A stretch of DNA of 64,000 nt. It comes from Mastigocoleus testarum BC008. Its GTDB lineage: Bacteria > Cyanobacteriota > Cyanobacteriia > Cyanobacteriales > Nostocaceae. Positions 1 to 9,629 of this stretch are shown piece by piece. The stretch's first letter is position 1, and every line of letters begins with the position of its first letter. A program made the position numbers and the translations under genes. The stretch is taken from contig NZ_LMTZ01000035.1 in the NCBI RefSeq assembly GCF_001456025.1, positions 1 to 64,000 on the forward strand. The letters are read 5' to 3'. The notes under the pieces are model-generated. The model was not told where the DNA came from and did not search any database. It saw only the letters and a program-made list of their open reading frames with translations.

Positions 1-2
1 AT

Positions 3-68
3 TGGCGTTTTCGTACAGAAGACGCTAGGAATAAGCTTTCTAAGATTTATCCAACCCATCAAAACTAA
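3..68 (+). CDS. C-terminal tail of a transposase (partial)
   Basis: An open frame enters from before the window and stops at 66-68. Its 21 visible residues include RFRTEDARNKLSKIYP. This resembles what I remember of the end of cyanobacterial IS630-type transposases, but the piece is too short to be sure. A second open frame, stopping at 84, is also possible. Seeing the sequence to the left would settle it. Confidence 0.3.
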   Translation, partial: WRFRTEDARNKLSKIYPTHQN

Positions 69-113
69 TGAAAAAGACTACTAGAGTGTCTCACTTTATA
101 AACGCGTCACGCT

Positions 114-929
114 TTGCTAATGCTAATCCCTAGTTTCCCATCAATGTTCAATATATTTAAAATCTACCAACCCGAGGAGAAGGAATTACCTGTAATAGTC
201 GATATCCCTCATAGTGGAATGTTTGTTCCTCCAGACATTTCAGCCCAATTTATCGAGGAGCATCTTCAATCTTTACCAAATACTGATTGGCATCTCGATA
301 AAATGTACGATTTTTTACCAAAATTTGGGGTGACAATCATTCAAGCAACCCATAGTCGATATGTGGTGGACTTGAACCGTCAGATTAAAGAACCGACTTT
401 TGGTTCTTTTTGGACATCAGTTATTCCTGAAAAAACAGCATTTAATCGCGATATTTACCAGCAAAAACCAAATAAAGAACAAATCCAACAACGTATCAAA
501 AAATATTATCTTTCTTATCATGAAAGCTTAAGAGCGCTTGTGGAACAAAAATTGGAAGAATTTGGTAAGGTTTACCTTTTGGATTTACACAGCTTTTTTG
601 GACCGATTACCGCAGATGTTTGTCTGGGAAATGTTAATAACCAAAGTTGTTCGGAGCGATTAATAAGGGCTGTAGAAAATAATTTTGCTCGATATGGCTA
701 TGAAGTTGTGCGCAACCAAGTTTTTAACGGTGGATATATCACCAGACATTACAGTCAAATACCAAATGTAGAAACTCTACAAATTGAAGTTCGCTATCAC
801 GTTTATCTTCAAGAAGACCAACTCGATCTACCCCAACCCCCATCTTGGGATGTTCCCCAATTTCATGCAGCAAAGATAAATTTTTATGATATTTTCTCTA
901 AAATTGTTGCAGAAATTTTCAACAAATGA
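114..929 (+). CDS. N-formylglutamate amidohydrolase family protein
   Basis: This 271-residue protein matches the N-formylglutamate amidohydrolase (FGase, HutG-like) fold. An early DIPHSG motif, a YVVDLNR motif and a LLDLHSF motif supply the His, Asp and Arg residues expected at a zinc-dependent amidase site. Family members hydrolyse N-formylglutamate in histidine breakdown, but no other hut gene is nearby, so the real substrate is unknown. The family region begins near residue 18. A second ATG at 144 (MFNIFKIY) is an equally good start, because neither ATG has a clear ribosome binding site. It is probably a soluble cytoplasmic enzyme. Confidence 0.75.
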   Translation: MLMLIPSFPSMFNIFKIYQPEEKELPVIVDIPHSGMFVPPDISAQFIEEHLQSLPNTDWHLDKMYDFLPKFGVTIIQATHSRYVVDLNRQIKEPTFGSFWTSVIPEKTAFNRDIYQQKPNKEQIQQRIKKYYLSYHESLRALVEQKLEEFGKVYLLDLHSFFGPITADVCLGNVNNQSCSERLIRAVENNFARYGYEVVRNQVFNGGYITRHYSQIPNVETLQIEVRYHVYLQEDQLDLPQPPSWDVPQFHAAKINFYDIFSKIVAEIFNK

Positions 930-1101
930 AAAATTAGGTTTTTCTAGTTTAAATTTAATTGGTTTGTATATAAAAATTACAGAAATTTTGTTACAAGCTA
1001 AAACTTTAGCTATATAGAGATTCAGGTGTTCCCATCCTGTGTCAGAATAGCTAACTACAATAAACTGTTAATTAACGATTAAATACTGAAGAGTTTTACT
1101 T

Positions 1102-1290
1102 ATGAGTGGTTCTCCCAACCTTGGTGTCACAATTTTTTTATATATTGCTGGTATTTTATTGATAATTTTGGCAATAGTACTATTATTGCAAGCATTTGGA
1201 ATACTCTCATTTCCAAAAGAAGCTATTTGGGCTTTGGTTCTACTCGCAATTGGTTCGGGAATTCTTGCTGGAGTTCGCCGTCGTGGTTGA
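1102..1290 (+). CDS. Small two-helix membrane protein
   Basis: The 62-residue product has two hydrophobic segments, at about residues 8-30 and 41-57, separated by a short loop (SFPKEA), and ends in the basic tail GVRRRG. It is a small inner- or thylakoid-membrane protein of unknown function. An AAGAG element about eight bases before the ATG supports the start. It stands alone between two unrelated genes on the same strand. I do not recognise a named family. Confidence 0.6.
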   Translation: MSGSPNLGVTIFLYIAGILLIILAIVLLLQAFGILSFPKEAIWALVLLAIGSGILAGVRRRG

Positions 1291-1537
1291 TTAAGGCTTT
1301 TTCTGTGGAATTTACTTACTGCTGTTTTTTATAAGTTATATCTCTATAACTATATTTCTGTAACTCATGAGTTTTTGATGAAAAATTTTACTTAATTTTT
1401 CATAGAGTCAATCGAAAATTAAATCTTGCCGAGGAAGTTTCGATATTCTCAATTTAACGACTAACATATTTAACTTTAAACGACAAAAGCTATACCATAT
1501 CAGTTGCTTGAGTTAAAATTCTACAATTGCTCCACTT

Positions 1538-3865
1538 ATGATCGCCACCTCTGACTTCCTCGGTCACCTCAATCCCTCCCAACGCCGTGCAGTAGAACAT
1601 CACTGCGGTCCCTTATTAGTTGTTGCTGGTGCAGGTTCTGGTAAAACCCGAGCGCTAACGTTTCGCATCGCAAATCTAATTTTGAAACATCAGGTAAATC
1701 CAGAAAATATCCTAGCGGTAACTTTTACCAATAAAGCTGCACGGGAAATGAAAGAGCGTATTCAGAAATTATTTTCTGAGCAGCTGGCAATGCAGTATCA
1801 TTCTACAAAATTTGATCTGCTGCCAGAATATGAGCAAACTAAATTAAAATCCCAAGTTTATAAAAATACTATTAAAGATTTGTGGTGTGGAACTTTCCAC
1901 AGTTTATTGTCTCGGATTCTTCGTTTCGATATCGAAAAATATCAAGATGAAAAAGGACGTCAGTGGAAACGTAATTTTTCCATTTTTGACGAATCTGATG
2001 CTCAAAGTTTGGTTAAGGAAATTGTTACCAAACAACTAAACCTTGATGATAAAAAATTTAACCCCCGTTCGGTTCGTTATGCAATTAGTAACGCCAAAAA
2101 CCAAGGTTTTTCACCAAAGGAATTAGAACGAGAGCGACCAGATTACAAAGGTCGAACCATTGCTCAGGTTTACGGTATCTATCAAGATAGATTAGCGGAA
2201 AATAATGCTCTCGATTTTGATGACCTAATTTTGATTCCCGTTCGCCTATTCCAGCAAAATGAACAGGTATTGAAATATTGGCATCATAAGTTTCGTCATA
2301 TTTTAGTCGATGAATATCAAGATACCAACCGCACTCAATACGAACTTATTCGTTTGTTAGCAACAAACGGTGAAACTAATAAGAGTTTGTGGGACTGGGA
2401 CAAAAGATCTGCATTTGTGGTCGGAGATGCAGATCAATCCATATATTCATTTCGGATGGCTGATTTCCGAATTTTGCTGGAATTCCAAGAAGATTTCGGT
2501 GATGGTTTACCAGATGAAGAGACCCAGACGATGGTGAAATTAGAAGAAAACTATCGTTCCTGTGAAAATATTCTTCAAGCTGCCAATGAATTAATTGAAA
2601 ACAATACCCAGCGCATTGATAAAATTCTCAAAGCAACCCGTGGTAGTGGCGAACAGATTTATGCTCACAAAGCCGATGATGAAATTGCTGAAGCAGAGTT
2701 TGCAATTCATCAAATTCGGACTTTGGAACGAGAAAATCCAGATATTAACTGGGGTAGCTTTGCAATTCTCTACCGTACCAACGCCCAATCCCGCCCCTTT
2801 GAAGATATTTTAGTGCGTCAAGGTATTCCTTATTCTGTAGTTGGGGGATTAAAGTTTTACGATCGCAAAGAAATTAAAGATGTCCTCGCTTATTTAAGGG
2901 CTTTAGCTAATCCTGCTGATACGGTCAGTTTGTTAAGAATTATTAATACTCCTCGCCGTGGTATTGGTAAAGCTACAGTTGATAACTTGGTGAATGCGGC
3001 TCAAGAATTAGGTGTTAACCTTTGGGAAATACTTAGCGATGAAACCTCGGTAAATACTTTGGCGGGACGTTCGACAAAATCGGTGAATAAATTCGCTAAA
3101 ATGATTGGCGATTGGCAAACCCAAATCGAAACAGTTTCAGTATCAGAAGTTTTACAAGCAGTATTGGAAGGTTCTGGCTACATTAAAGATTTGAAAACCC
3201 AAGGTACTGATGAAGCAGAAGATCGGTTACAGAACGTCCAAGAGCTTTATAACGCTGCATTGCAATTTGAAGAAGATAGCGATGATGTTTCTTTGCAAGC
3301 ATTTCTTGCAAGTACGGCTTTAAGTTCGGATTTAGATAACCTTAAAGAAGGAAGTGAAGCTGTTTCATTAATGACTCTCCATGCTTCAAAAGGACTGGAA
3401 TTTCCCGTAGTATTTTTAGTTGGTTTAGAACAGGGACTATTTCCTAACTACCGTTCGATGAACGATCCAGCAGCATTGGAAGAAGAGCGTCGTCTTTGTT
3501 ACGTAGGAATTACCCGCGCCCAAGAAAGATTATTTTTATCTCACGCACGGGAACGACGCCTTTATGGTAGTAGAGAACCAGCTATGCGATCGCAATTCTT
3601 CGACGAGTTACCAGAAGAATTATTAACCACTCAATCGCGAAGACGGATGGAACGTAGAAGTAAAAGTCCTGCATTTGCTGTTAATGGAGTAGATAGCAAC
3701 CAAAATTGGCAGGTTGGGGAAAGAGTGTTACATAAAGCTTTTGGAATAGGTGAAATCACACATGTTTTTGGTGGAGGTAAGAAGATATCAGTAGCAATTA
3801 AGTTTTCTGGTTTGGGTCAAAAAATTATCGATCCTCAAGTCGCTCAGTTACAACGGATGAATTAG
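1538..3865 (+). CDS. pcrA: ATP-dependent DNA helicase, UvrD/PcrA type
   Basis: This is a superfamily 1A 3'-5' DNA helicase of normal length (775 residues). The SF1 motifs appear in order: Walker A GAGSGKT near residue 33, DEYQDTN (Walker B) near 258, GDADQSIYSFR near 296, LHASKGLEF near 614, and VGITRAQ near 654. The C-terminus (about 715-775, ending in VAQLQRMN) looks like the small Tudor-like domain that binds RNA polymerase in PcrA. The likely roles are nucleotide excision repair, removal of stalled polymerase and replication fork maintenance in the cytoplasm. The start ATG lies ten residues before the conserved LNPSQRRAV Q-motif region, as is usual. Confidence 0.93.
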   Translation: MIATSDFLGHLNPSQRRAVEHHCGPLLVVAGAGSGKTRALTFRIANLILKHQVNPENILAVTFTNKAAREMKERIQKLFSEQLAMQYHSTKFDLLPEYEQTKLKSQVYKNTIKDLWCGTFHSLLSRILRFDIEKYQDEKGRQWKRNFSIFDESDAQSLVKEIVTKQLNLDDKKFNPRSVRYAISNAKNQGFSPKELERERPDYKGRTIAQVYGIYQDRLAENNALDFDDLILIPVRLFQQNEQVLKYWHHKFRHILVDEYQDTNRTQYELIRLLATNGETNKSLWDWDKRSAFVVGDADQSIYSFRMADFRILLEFQEDFGDGLPDEETQTMVKLEENYRSCENILQAANELIENNTQRIDKILKATRGSGEQIYAHKADDEIAEAEFAIHQIRTLERENPDINWGSFAILYRTNAQSRPFEDILVRQGIPYSVVGGLKFYDRKEIKDVLAYLRALANPADTVSLLRIINTPRRGIGKATVDNLVNAAQELGVNLWEILSDETSVNTLAGRSTKSVNKFAKMIGDWQTQIETVSVSEVLQAVLEGSGYIKDLKTQGTDEAEDRLQNVQELYNAALQFEEDSDDVSLQAFLASTALSSDLDNLKEGSEAVSLMTLHASKGLEFPVVFLVGLEQGLFPNYRSMNDPAALEEERRLCYVGITRAQERLFLSHARERRLYGSREPAMRSQFFDELPEELLTTQSRRRMERRSKSPAFAVNGVDSNQNWQVGERVLHKAFGIGEITHVFGGGKKISVAIKFSGLGQKIIDPQVAQLQRMN

Positions 3866-3907
3866 ATTGCATCGCGAATGAGTTTTGACTTATTATTTGT
3901 GACTCCT

Positions 3908-4019
3908 GTAGAGACGTAGCAGAGCCTACGGCGTCGGCGTTTGAACGCATCCTAGCGGATGTTCGCTGTAAGCGCGTGCAAACACCGCAGGTGCGGCTCA
4001 GCCTCTGCTACGTCTCTAC
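3908..4019. repeat. MITE-like inverted repeat with 17-bp arms
   Basis: The first arm, GTAGAGACGTAGCAGAG (3908-3924), is repeated in inverted orientation at 4003-4019. Smaller nested palindromes lie between them (GCATCCTAGCGGATG around 3947-3961). The stretch AGCCTACGGCGTCGGCG (from 3923) recurs inverted near 61991. The element sits between the stops of the convergent pcrA and pentapeptide genes, where it could also act as a bidirectional terminator. Confidence 0.7.
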
Positions 4020-4029
4020 GACTAATGAC

Positions 4030-6219
4030 TTATTCCTCTTTGGGAAAAGTAATCTTGATGGTTTTTGTAATTTTTACCTGTTTCTGCTTTTTGGATGACG
4101 AGCGATCGCGCTTGTCATCTTCACAACCGTTGGGTATTTCAACTGTAAAGTGGGACAAGATGTAAAATATCAAACGCTCTAACTTTACACTTTCGCGTGA
4201 GCGGATAATCAAAAGTAAAACAATTAAAAATAGTAATATACAGGCGTTATACTGATAGTTCAGTATTTCAACTTTTGCGACTAAATCTGGGTCACATTTA
4301 GCTTTCTCCCAATTTTGCGCGAAAAAGATTTGTTCTGCTTTGAGATTTTTTGCACCAGAAAAATCAGCAATTTCAATATTGGTATTCTCAAAATTGGTTC
4401 CACAAAGATCTGCAAAATAAAGCTCAGCAGCGGATAAATTAGCTTCCTGAAACTGAGCATCTCGGAGGTTTGCTCCTTGTAAATTTGCTTTGCGTAGATA
4501 AGCACCTCGAAAATTAGCTCCTCGGAGGTCAGCTATTTTCAGTACAGCTTTTTCCAAGATTGCTTTTTCTAAGTTAGCTCCTGTAAACTTAGTTGCTTCT
4601 AAATTTGCTCGATAAAAATCGGCTACCTGTAAGTGAGCTTTATGGAGATCGGCTTTACACAAGACCGCACGACGTAAATCTGCTACTCTTAAATCTGCTT
4701 CTAACAGTTCGGCTGCTTGAAGATTAGCATTCTGAAGATGTGCCATCCATAAATTAGCTCCTTTGAGTTTCGCTTGTTCGAGATTAGCTTCCTCAAGGTT
4801 AGCTTCTTGAAGATTAGCATTACCTAATTCAGCTTTGTATAAGTCTGCACCTTGTAATTGAGCTTTATAGAGATTGCTATTGGAAAGATAAGCTTCTTTT
4901 AAGTTTGCTTGCTGTAGTTGAGATTCTTGTAGAAATGCTCTGCGAATATAAGCATTTTCTAAGTTAGCTTTTTGAAGATTAGCTTTTTCTAAAATGCTTC
5001 CTTGGATATGTGCTTCTTGTAAATTAGCTTCTTGGAGATTAGCTTCTCGCAAATCCGCAGATTTTAGTTCGGCGTTTTGTAAATTCGCTGCTTGAAGATT
5101 AGCTGCTTGCAAAGTAATTTCGATTAAAGTAGCTTTTTGCAGATTCGCTTTGGAGAAATTAGCTTGGGGAAGAAATTTAGTTTCTCGTAAATCTGCTTGC
5201 TGTAAATTTGCTTCTGCAAAATTAGTATTTTGTAAATCTGCTCCCCAAAGGTTGGCTTTTTGGAGGTTAGCTGCTTGGAGATTTGCGCCTTTGAGATCGG
5301 CTTCTCGTAGATTAGCTTGTTCCAAATAAGCATTTTGGAGATTAGCATCTTGCAAATCTAATTTTTTTTCTTGCAAAATCGCACTCACATCACGACCGGG
5401 AATAATCTGGCTAACCAATTCTTGAACTAGTTTCCACTTAGGTTCTAACTGAGTTTCATCACTGATTTCAGTATTTTTGAGATTGGTTCCTTTAAGATTA
5501 GCCATGCGTAGATTTGCATCATATAAATTTGCATAGCTTAAATCCGCTCCTTGGAGATTGCTAGAACGGAGGTCGCACCCCCAAAGATGTGCATAACTTA
5601 GATTTGCTCCTTGGAGATTTGTTTCCCTAATATTAGAGCCTTTAAGGTTAGCTCCTCGAAGATTTACTTTTTGAAGCTTAGCTCCTTCAAGATCTGCTTT
5701 TTCAAGTATGGCTTCACTCAAATTTGCTTCTTCCAAGTCAATTTGTTTTAAATCTCGACCTACAACACTTTTGTTGACAATTTCCCAGACAAGTTTCCAT
5801 TTGCGATCAAACTTCGTCTTGATACTAATTTGACTACCTTTGAGATTAGCACCTCTTAAATCAGCACCTTGAAAATTGACTCCACCTAGGCGCGCTTCTT
5901 GTAAATCTGCATTTTGAAGATTAGCTTGTTCAAAATTACTTCCTCGCAAGTCTGCTCTACAAAAATCAGCATTTTGTAACTGCGCGTCTTGAAAATTTAC
6001 ACCTTGAAGTTCTACATCTTTAAAATTAGCTCTTTGAAGTTTAGCTCCTTTAAAATTAGCTTTTTGTAGATTTGAATCTTGGAAATTTGCACCTTCAAGA
6101 TTTGCATTTTGAAAATTTGCACCTTGGAGATTCTTATAATGAAAATCTGCACCTGCAAGGTCTTGACCGCCGAAATCGTTTTCTTCAGGTTCTTGACCGA
6201 ATAATCTTTCAATAGACAT
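4030..6219 (-). CDS. Large pentapeptide-repeat protein with a C-terminal membrane segment
   Basis: Almost all of this 729-residue protein consists of A(D/N)LXX pentapeptides, predicted to fold as a long right-handed quadrilateral beta-helix. Two non-repeat linkers break the helix, at about residues 133-157 and 255-280; both contain a WKLVxExV core and end in GRD. This linker is a recurring feature of cyanobacterial pentapeptide proteins. After the repeats, about residues 655-675 form a hydrophobic segment (ILLFLIVLLLII), followed by a basic cytoplasmic-type tail. The likely state is a membrane-anchored scaffold; the binding partner is unknown. The repetitive DNA leaves long open shadow frames on both strands. 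Confidence 0.88.
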   Translation of the reverse strand: MSIERLFGQEPEENDFGGQDLAGADFHYKNLQGANFQNANLEGANFQDSNLQKANFKGAKLQRANFKDVELQGVNFQDAQLQNADFCRADLRGSNFEQANLQNADLQEARLGGVNFQGADLRGANLKGSQISIKTKFDRKWKLVWEIVNKSVVGRDLKQIDLEEANLSEAILEKADLEGAKLQKVNLRGANLKGSNIRETNLQGANLSYAHLWGCDLRSSNLQGADLSYANLYDANLRMANLKGTNLKNTEISDETQLEPKWKLVQELVSQIIPGRDVSAILQEKKLDLQDANLQNAYLEQANLREADLKGANLQAANLQKANLWGADLQNTNFAEANLQQADLRETKFLPQANFSKANLQKATLIEITLQAANLQAANLQNAELKSADLREANLQEANLQEAHIQGSILEKANLQKANLENAYIRRAFLQESQLQQANLKEAYLSNSNLYKAQLQGADLYKAELGNANLQEANLEEANLEQAKLKGANLWMAHLQNANLQAAELLEADLRVADLRRAVLCKADLHKAHLQVADFYRANLEATKFTGANLEKAILEKAVLKIADLRGANFRGAYLRKANLQGANLRDAQFQEANLSAAELYFADLCGTNFENTNIEIADFSGAKNLKAEQIFFAQNWEKAKCDPDLVAKVEILNYQYNACILLFLIVLLLIIRSRESVKLERLIFYILSHFTVEIPNGCEDDKRDRSSSKKQKQVKITKTIKITFPKEE

Positions 6220-6598
6220 AAGTAATTATATTAACAGATTAGTATATCTGTTAATTTTGATGCATTATTCTTACGAAATCACCTGTATGTGGATACAATT
6301 CAAAATCTTAGAAATTTAAATATTCTAAATTTAAATATATCTCTAAAAGATTAATTTTTTTGCTTAATATAATCACATACTTTACTAAAAATCCGATCAA
6401 ATTTTAATAACTATCAAATATCTAAGATTATTTTCAGACACGATTATTTGTCTGCAGCAATCACAGTACAAGCGCATCTATATATCTTGCAAAATAGTTG
6501 TAAATACCTGCTAACAATAAAGCCCAGAATAAATTATAACGGTATTAATTGTTTAATTTATGTGTAAAAATTCTTAAACTAATAGTGAATACGAGGGA
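6220..6598. other. AT-rich intergenic region, no gene seen
   Basis: This 379-bp stretch lies between the start of the pentapeptide gene and the end of the ptuB-like gene. I find no credible ORF, tRNA or strong terminator. It presumably holds the promoter of the pentapeptide gene. Confidence 0.5.
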
Positions 6599-7243
6599 CT
6601 AAAAATATTGCTTAAATGTATAAGCAACAGCAGCCCAAAAAGGTGTATACTGACCCTCGGAATCCATTTCTTGATAGGCTTGGGCGAGGGTATGTATTTC
6701 TCCGTCATCCAATTCTTCAACTATTTGTAATGCTGCATCAATCGCCTTTCTCCGCATCTTTGTAAGTTTATTGATATTTAAAGCCAGTTTTGCGATTGTA
6801 GTTTCAGCAGCATCTAGTTTATCGGGATTATCCGCAGCTAAAATTTCCCCAGAACCAGTGTATTTAAAATAATCTGGACAGTTTGGATCTAAGGGAGAAA
6901 TCATTAAATCTTCATCAAACCAAGCACCCTTTTTATGACCGCAATGAACTGGTTTGGTTGGTCTTTGTTCGTCTTCTCCCTGACAAGAAACTATCAAATT
7001 GGTATAGCTGAAGGTTAAATGTTTGTATTGGCTTTTGGGTCGATAGTGTTCAATGTGACAATTTTTTCTGAAGATACGAATCCCGCAGTAGCAACAAATG
7101 TGACCTTGTTCCTTTAACAGAGCATGATACACATCGGTTTTGACTGATTTATTAAAGGATTTCCAATTCGGCGTTTTATTCCTGAGTCTGTCATTGTAGC
7201 CAGTCAAACTACCTGGTTCTGGATTCTTGTGGATATATTTCAT
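6599..7243 (-). CDS. ptuB: HNH endonuclease of a Septu-type defence pair (PtuB-like)
   Basis: This 214-residue protein has an HNH nuclease core with zinc-ribbon cysteines: CCYCG near residue 52, the catalytic segment HIEHYRPKS near 69, a later SCQGE, and CGHKKG near 104. This layout (C-x2-C, HIEHYRPK, CGHKK) matches the HNH family found as PtuB in Septu and in retron-Septu systems. Its start overlaps the stop of the ATPase gene by four bases, so the two are co-translated. The known role of such pairs is anti-phage defence, with the ATPase holding the nuclease in check until infection. No retron-like RNA or reverse transcriptase is seen beside it. Confidence 0.8.
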   Translation of the reverse strand: MKYIHKNPEPGSLTGYNDRLRNKTPNWKSFNKSVKTDVYHALLKEQGHICCYCGIRIFRKNCHIEHYRPKSQYKHLTFSYTNLIVSCQGEDEQRPTKPVHCGHKKGAWFDEDLMISPLDPNCPDYFKYTGSGEILAADNPDKLDAAETTIAKLALNINKLTKMRRKAIDAALQIVEELDDGEIHTLAQAYQEMDSEGQYTPFWAAVAYTFKQYF

Positions 7244-8493
7244 TTGTTGAGAATTTCCTTGCGACGAATTAGAACATCAGCGCGGACAAATTCTGGTTCA
7301 TCTTCTCCAATCTGCAGAGCTAAATCCCGACGTAATTGTTTTGCACCTTCCAAATCTCCTTCATCAATAAATTTGAATAGCTGCTGCAAGCTATTTTTGA
7401 TTTCTTGAGGTCTTTCGGGAACCTCCATTAAGTCCTCTAAGATACAATTGGTATCTCTACCAAAAGAGTTTTCTGGTTTCAGTGCAATGATACCTTCTGC
7501 TGTATTTTCAATAATATGAATTCCCTCAGGTTTAACGTGGCTAATTACCTGGGGTGAATGGGTAGTAACAATAAACTGACAATTAGGAAAAGTTTTACTT
7601 AAAGCCGGAATAATTTCCCTTTGCCATTGGGGATGTAAGTGTAGTTCAACTTCATCAATTAAAATAATACCATTGCCTTCTAAAGGTTCTTCAAGTCCGG
7701 GGTTTGCGATCGCTAAGCGTCTTGCTAAATCCCCCACCATTGCAAGGAGACATTTTTCTCCATCGGAAAGTTGACTGACATTGAGTTCTCGCTCCTGCTT
7801 CTTCACTGTCATCCTTAAAGGAGAACGACGGATTCTCAAATCGGATAATCCTGGAATCAGAGAATAAATAGCCTGTCGAACAACTTCTAATTGATGATTG
7901 GTATAATTAGCATCATCTCTTCTCTCTTCATTCTCCAAGTCTTCCCATTTTCTGAACCACTGAAAGAAGTTATTAAAGTTTATTTTCGTACCATGTAGGG
8001 ATTCTTCGTAAGCTGTTACTCGATCTACAGAATGCTTTTTCCTAACTCTCAAAGGAATATCAACAACAGCGCGATTTACAGAGTAATGAACTACAACAGT
8101 TAGATTAAAATTTGGGTCAGCCTTCAGACTATCCTGGGTAGACTCAATTAATTTACGTAATTGTGTCAAATCGGTACTACTATTTTTACTACGTTTTTTT
8201 TGGAGTTTTCCAAGGGACCAAGTTACGTCACCTTCCGTAGTCATAACTGTTATTTCATTACATGTTTCTTGAGATCCTTCTCTGATATCTTGTTCTCGGA
8301 ATAATCTACCTGAAGTGCTGGGGTATTGAACCGGACTGGTATACCGAGAGAGAAGAATGGCGATGCAATCAAGAATACTAGATTTACCAACGCCATTAAT
8401 ACCAATAAACACGTTAGGTTCGCACTCTTGGAATTCTAGCGTCATATCGCTAACTCCCCGAAAAGAGTGCATCTTAATATGTTTGATTTTCAT
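7240..8493 (-). CDS. ptuA: AAA/ABC-type ATPase of a Septu-type defence pair (PtuA-like)
   Basis: This 417-residue ATPase of the OLD/RecF-like class starts MKIKHIKMHSFRG. It has Walker A INGVGKSS near residue 34, an ABC signature-like LSDGEKCLL near 242, Walker B ILIDEVELHLHP near 277, and a switch histidine in VTTHSPQVI. Short C-terminal helices (ADVLIRRKEILNK) follow, as I recall for PtuA proteins. Together with the overlapping HNH gene downstream it makes a complete two-gene Septu module. The order ATPase then nuclease, and the ATGA overlap, are typical. The substrate and the trigger cannot be read from sequence. Confidence 0.82.
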   Translation of the reverse strand: MKIKHIKMHSFRGVSDMTLEFQECEPNVFIGINGVGKSSILDCIAILLSRYTSPVQYPSTSGRLFREQDIREGSQETCNEITVMTTEGDVTWSLGKLQKKRSKNSSTDLTQLRKLIESTQDSLKADPNFNLTVVVHYSVNRAVVDIPLRVRKKHSVDRVTAYEESLHGTKINFNNFFQWFRKWEDLENEERRDDANYTNHQLEVVRQAIYSLIPGLSDLRIRRSPLRMTVKKQERELNVSQLSDGEKCLLAMVGDLARRLAIANPGLEEPLEGNGIILIDEVELHLHPQWQREIIPALSKTFPNCQFIVTTHSPQVISHVKPEGIHIIENTAEGIIALKPENSFGRDTNCILEDLMEVPERPQEIKNSLQQLFKFIDEGDLEGAKQLRRDLALQIGEDEPEFVRADVLIRRKEILNK

Positions 8494-8510
8494 GCTTGAA
8501 ATTAATTTGA

Positions 8511-9503
8511 TTAAATTAATCCAGATTTAACCAGCAAATGACTTGATTTTAATGAGATGATACCTCGGTCAAAAACTTCATTGTCAGTACCAATTCCGCT
8601 AATTTCTATCCGATCTGCATATACATTGTATGCAGCAAAACTTAATTTACTTGCAGAATATTCAGTCCATTCGGAACGTCCTACCGGACGGGTAGTAGCA
8701 CCACCACCACATACAATATAAGTAGTACCGTTTATTGGGCGGGTACGCTCATAATTGTGCTCGTGTCCATTAATATAAAGTTGAACGCCATACTTTTTAA
8801 ATAGTGGAGTTAGGACATCAATGAAAGGTTTATTCACTCCATAAACACCAGATGAATAAATTTGATGATGACCAAAAATAATTTTCCAAATAGCCTTACT
8901 ATTACTCAGTTCTTTTTCTAACCAAAGAAGTTGATTTTGCCAATCAGCATTACGGTTAGTATCTAAAGCAAAAAATTGTACGGGACCGCGATGAAAAGTG
9001 TAGTATCTTCCTTGCATATTAAAGCCAAAGTATTTAACTTGGGGCTCGCCATTTGCAGTTCGGATATCGTGGTTCCCTAAAACAGCATAAAACTTTACAC
9101 CTTGCTTCAGTAAGGAAGCATAGGGACACTCAAAAACTGAATTAATCTTTTCAATCTCACCATTTGTATAAATATTATCTCCAGCTAAAATAACCAGATC
9201 GTAAGGATTTTGACGGCGATAATTTATCATAGATTGTGCTACAGAATACTGACCATCTCCACCGGTTCCCGTATCAGCTACGGATGTGAATCGTAAAAGT
9301 AAATCGTTTTTGTTCGATTCTTTGTTGGTGGAAATTTGGGATCGTAAACTTGAAGCAAAAATTGGGGGATTAAAAGTAGTTATACTACCAGCAAGATAAG
9401 CTGGTCCAAATTTAATAGGTCCAGATTTAATAAATCCATCTTTAATAAAATTAACAAAACTAAAACTACCCAGAGATATAAATCTACGCCGTTTCAATGA
9501 CAT
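8511..9503 (-). CDS. Secreted metallophosphoesterase (purple acid phosphatase-like)
   Basis: The 330-residue protein has the calcineurin-like metal-binding series: D in ADTGTGGDGQ, GDN in LAGDNIY, GNHD in AVLGNHDIR, the FGHH histidines, and GHEHNYER. These residues bind the dinuclear metal centre of purple-acid-phosphatase-type enzymes. The N-terminus (KRRRFISLG) resembles a twin-arginine signal, and a non-conserved stretch follows before the catalytic domain at about residue 70. The enzyme is therefore probably exported and releases phosphate from organic esters. The gene begins just upstream of the divergent gene at 9630. Confidence 0.8.
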   Translation of the reverse strand: MSLKRRRFISLGSFSFVNFIKDGFIKSGPIKFGPAYLAGSITTFNPPIFASSLRSQISTNKESNKNDLLLRFTSVADTGTGGDGQYSVAQSMINYRRQNPYDLVILAGDNIYTNGEIEKINSVFECPYASLLKQGVKFYAVLGNHDIRTANGEPQVKYFGFNMQGRYYTFHRGPVQFFALDTNRNADWQNQLLWLEKELSNSKAIWKIIFGHHQIYSSGVYGVNKPFIDVLTPLFKKYGVQLYINGHEHNYERTRPINGTTYIVCGGGATTRPVGRSEWTEYSASKLSFAAYNVYADRIEISGIGTDNEVFDRGIISLKSSHLLVKSGLI

Positions 9504-9629
9504 ATCTGATAATTAATAATTCAACAACTTGACCAAAAGTAGTTAAGTGATAAATTATGGCTGAAGATGCGATCCACCTTCCGAATTTATCTTATTTTTT
9601 TTCGATCCGCTGTTTTCTAGGAAACTTCC

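Noticed and set aside
3959..4165. Plus-strand frame of 68 codons over the end of the pentapeptide gene
   Set aside because: It starts in the inverted repeat and runs antisense to a clear coding region.
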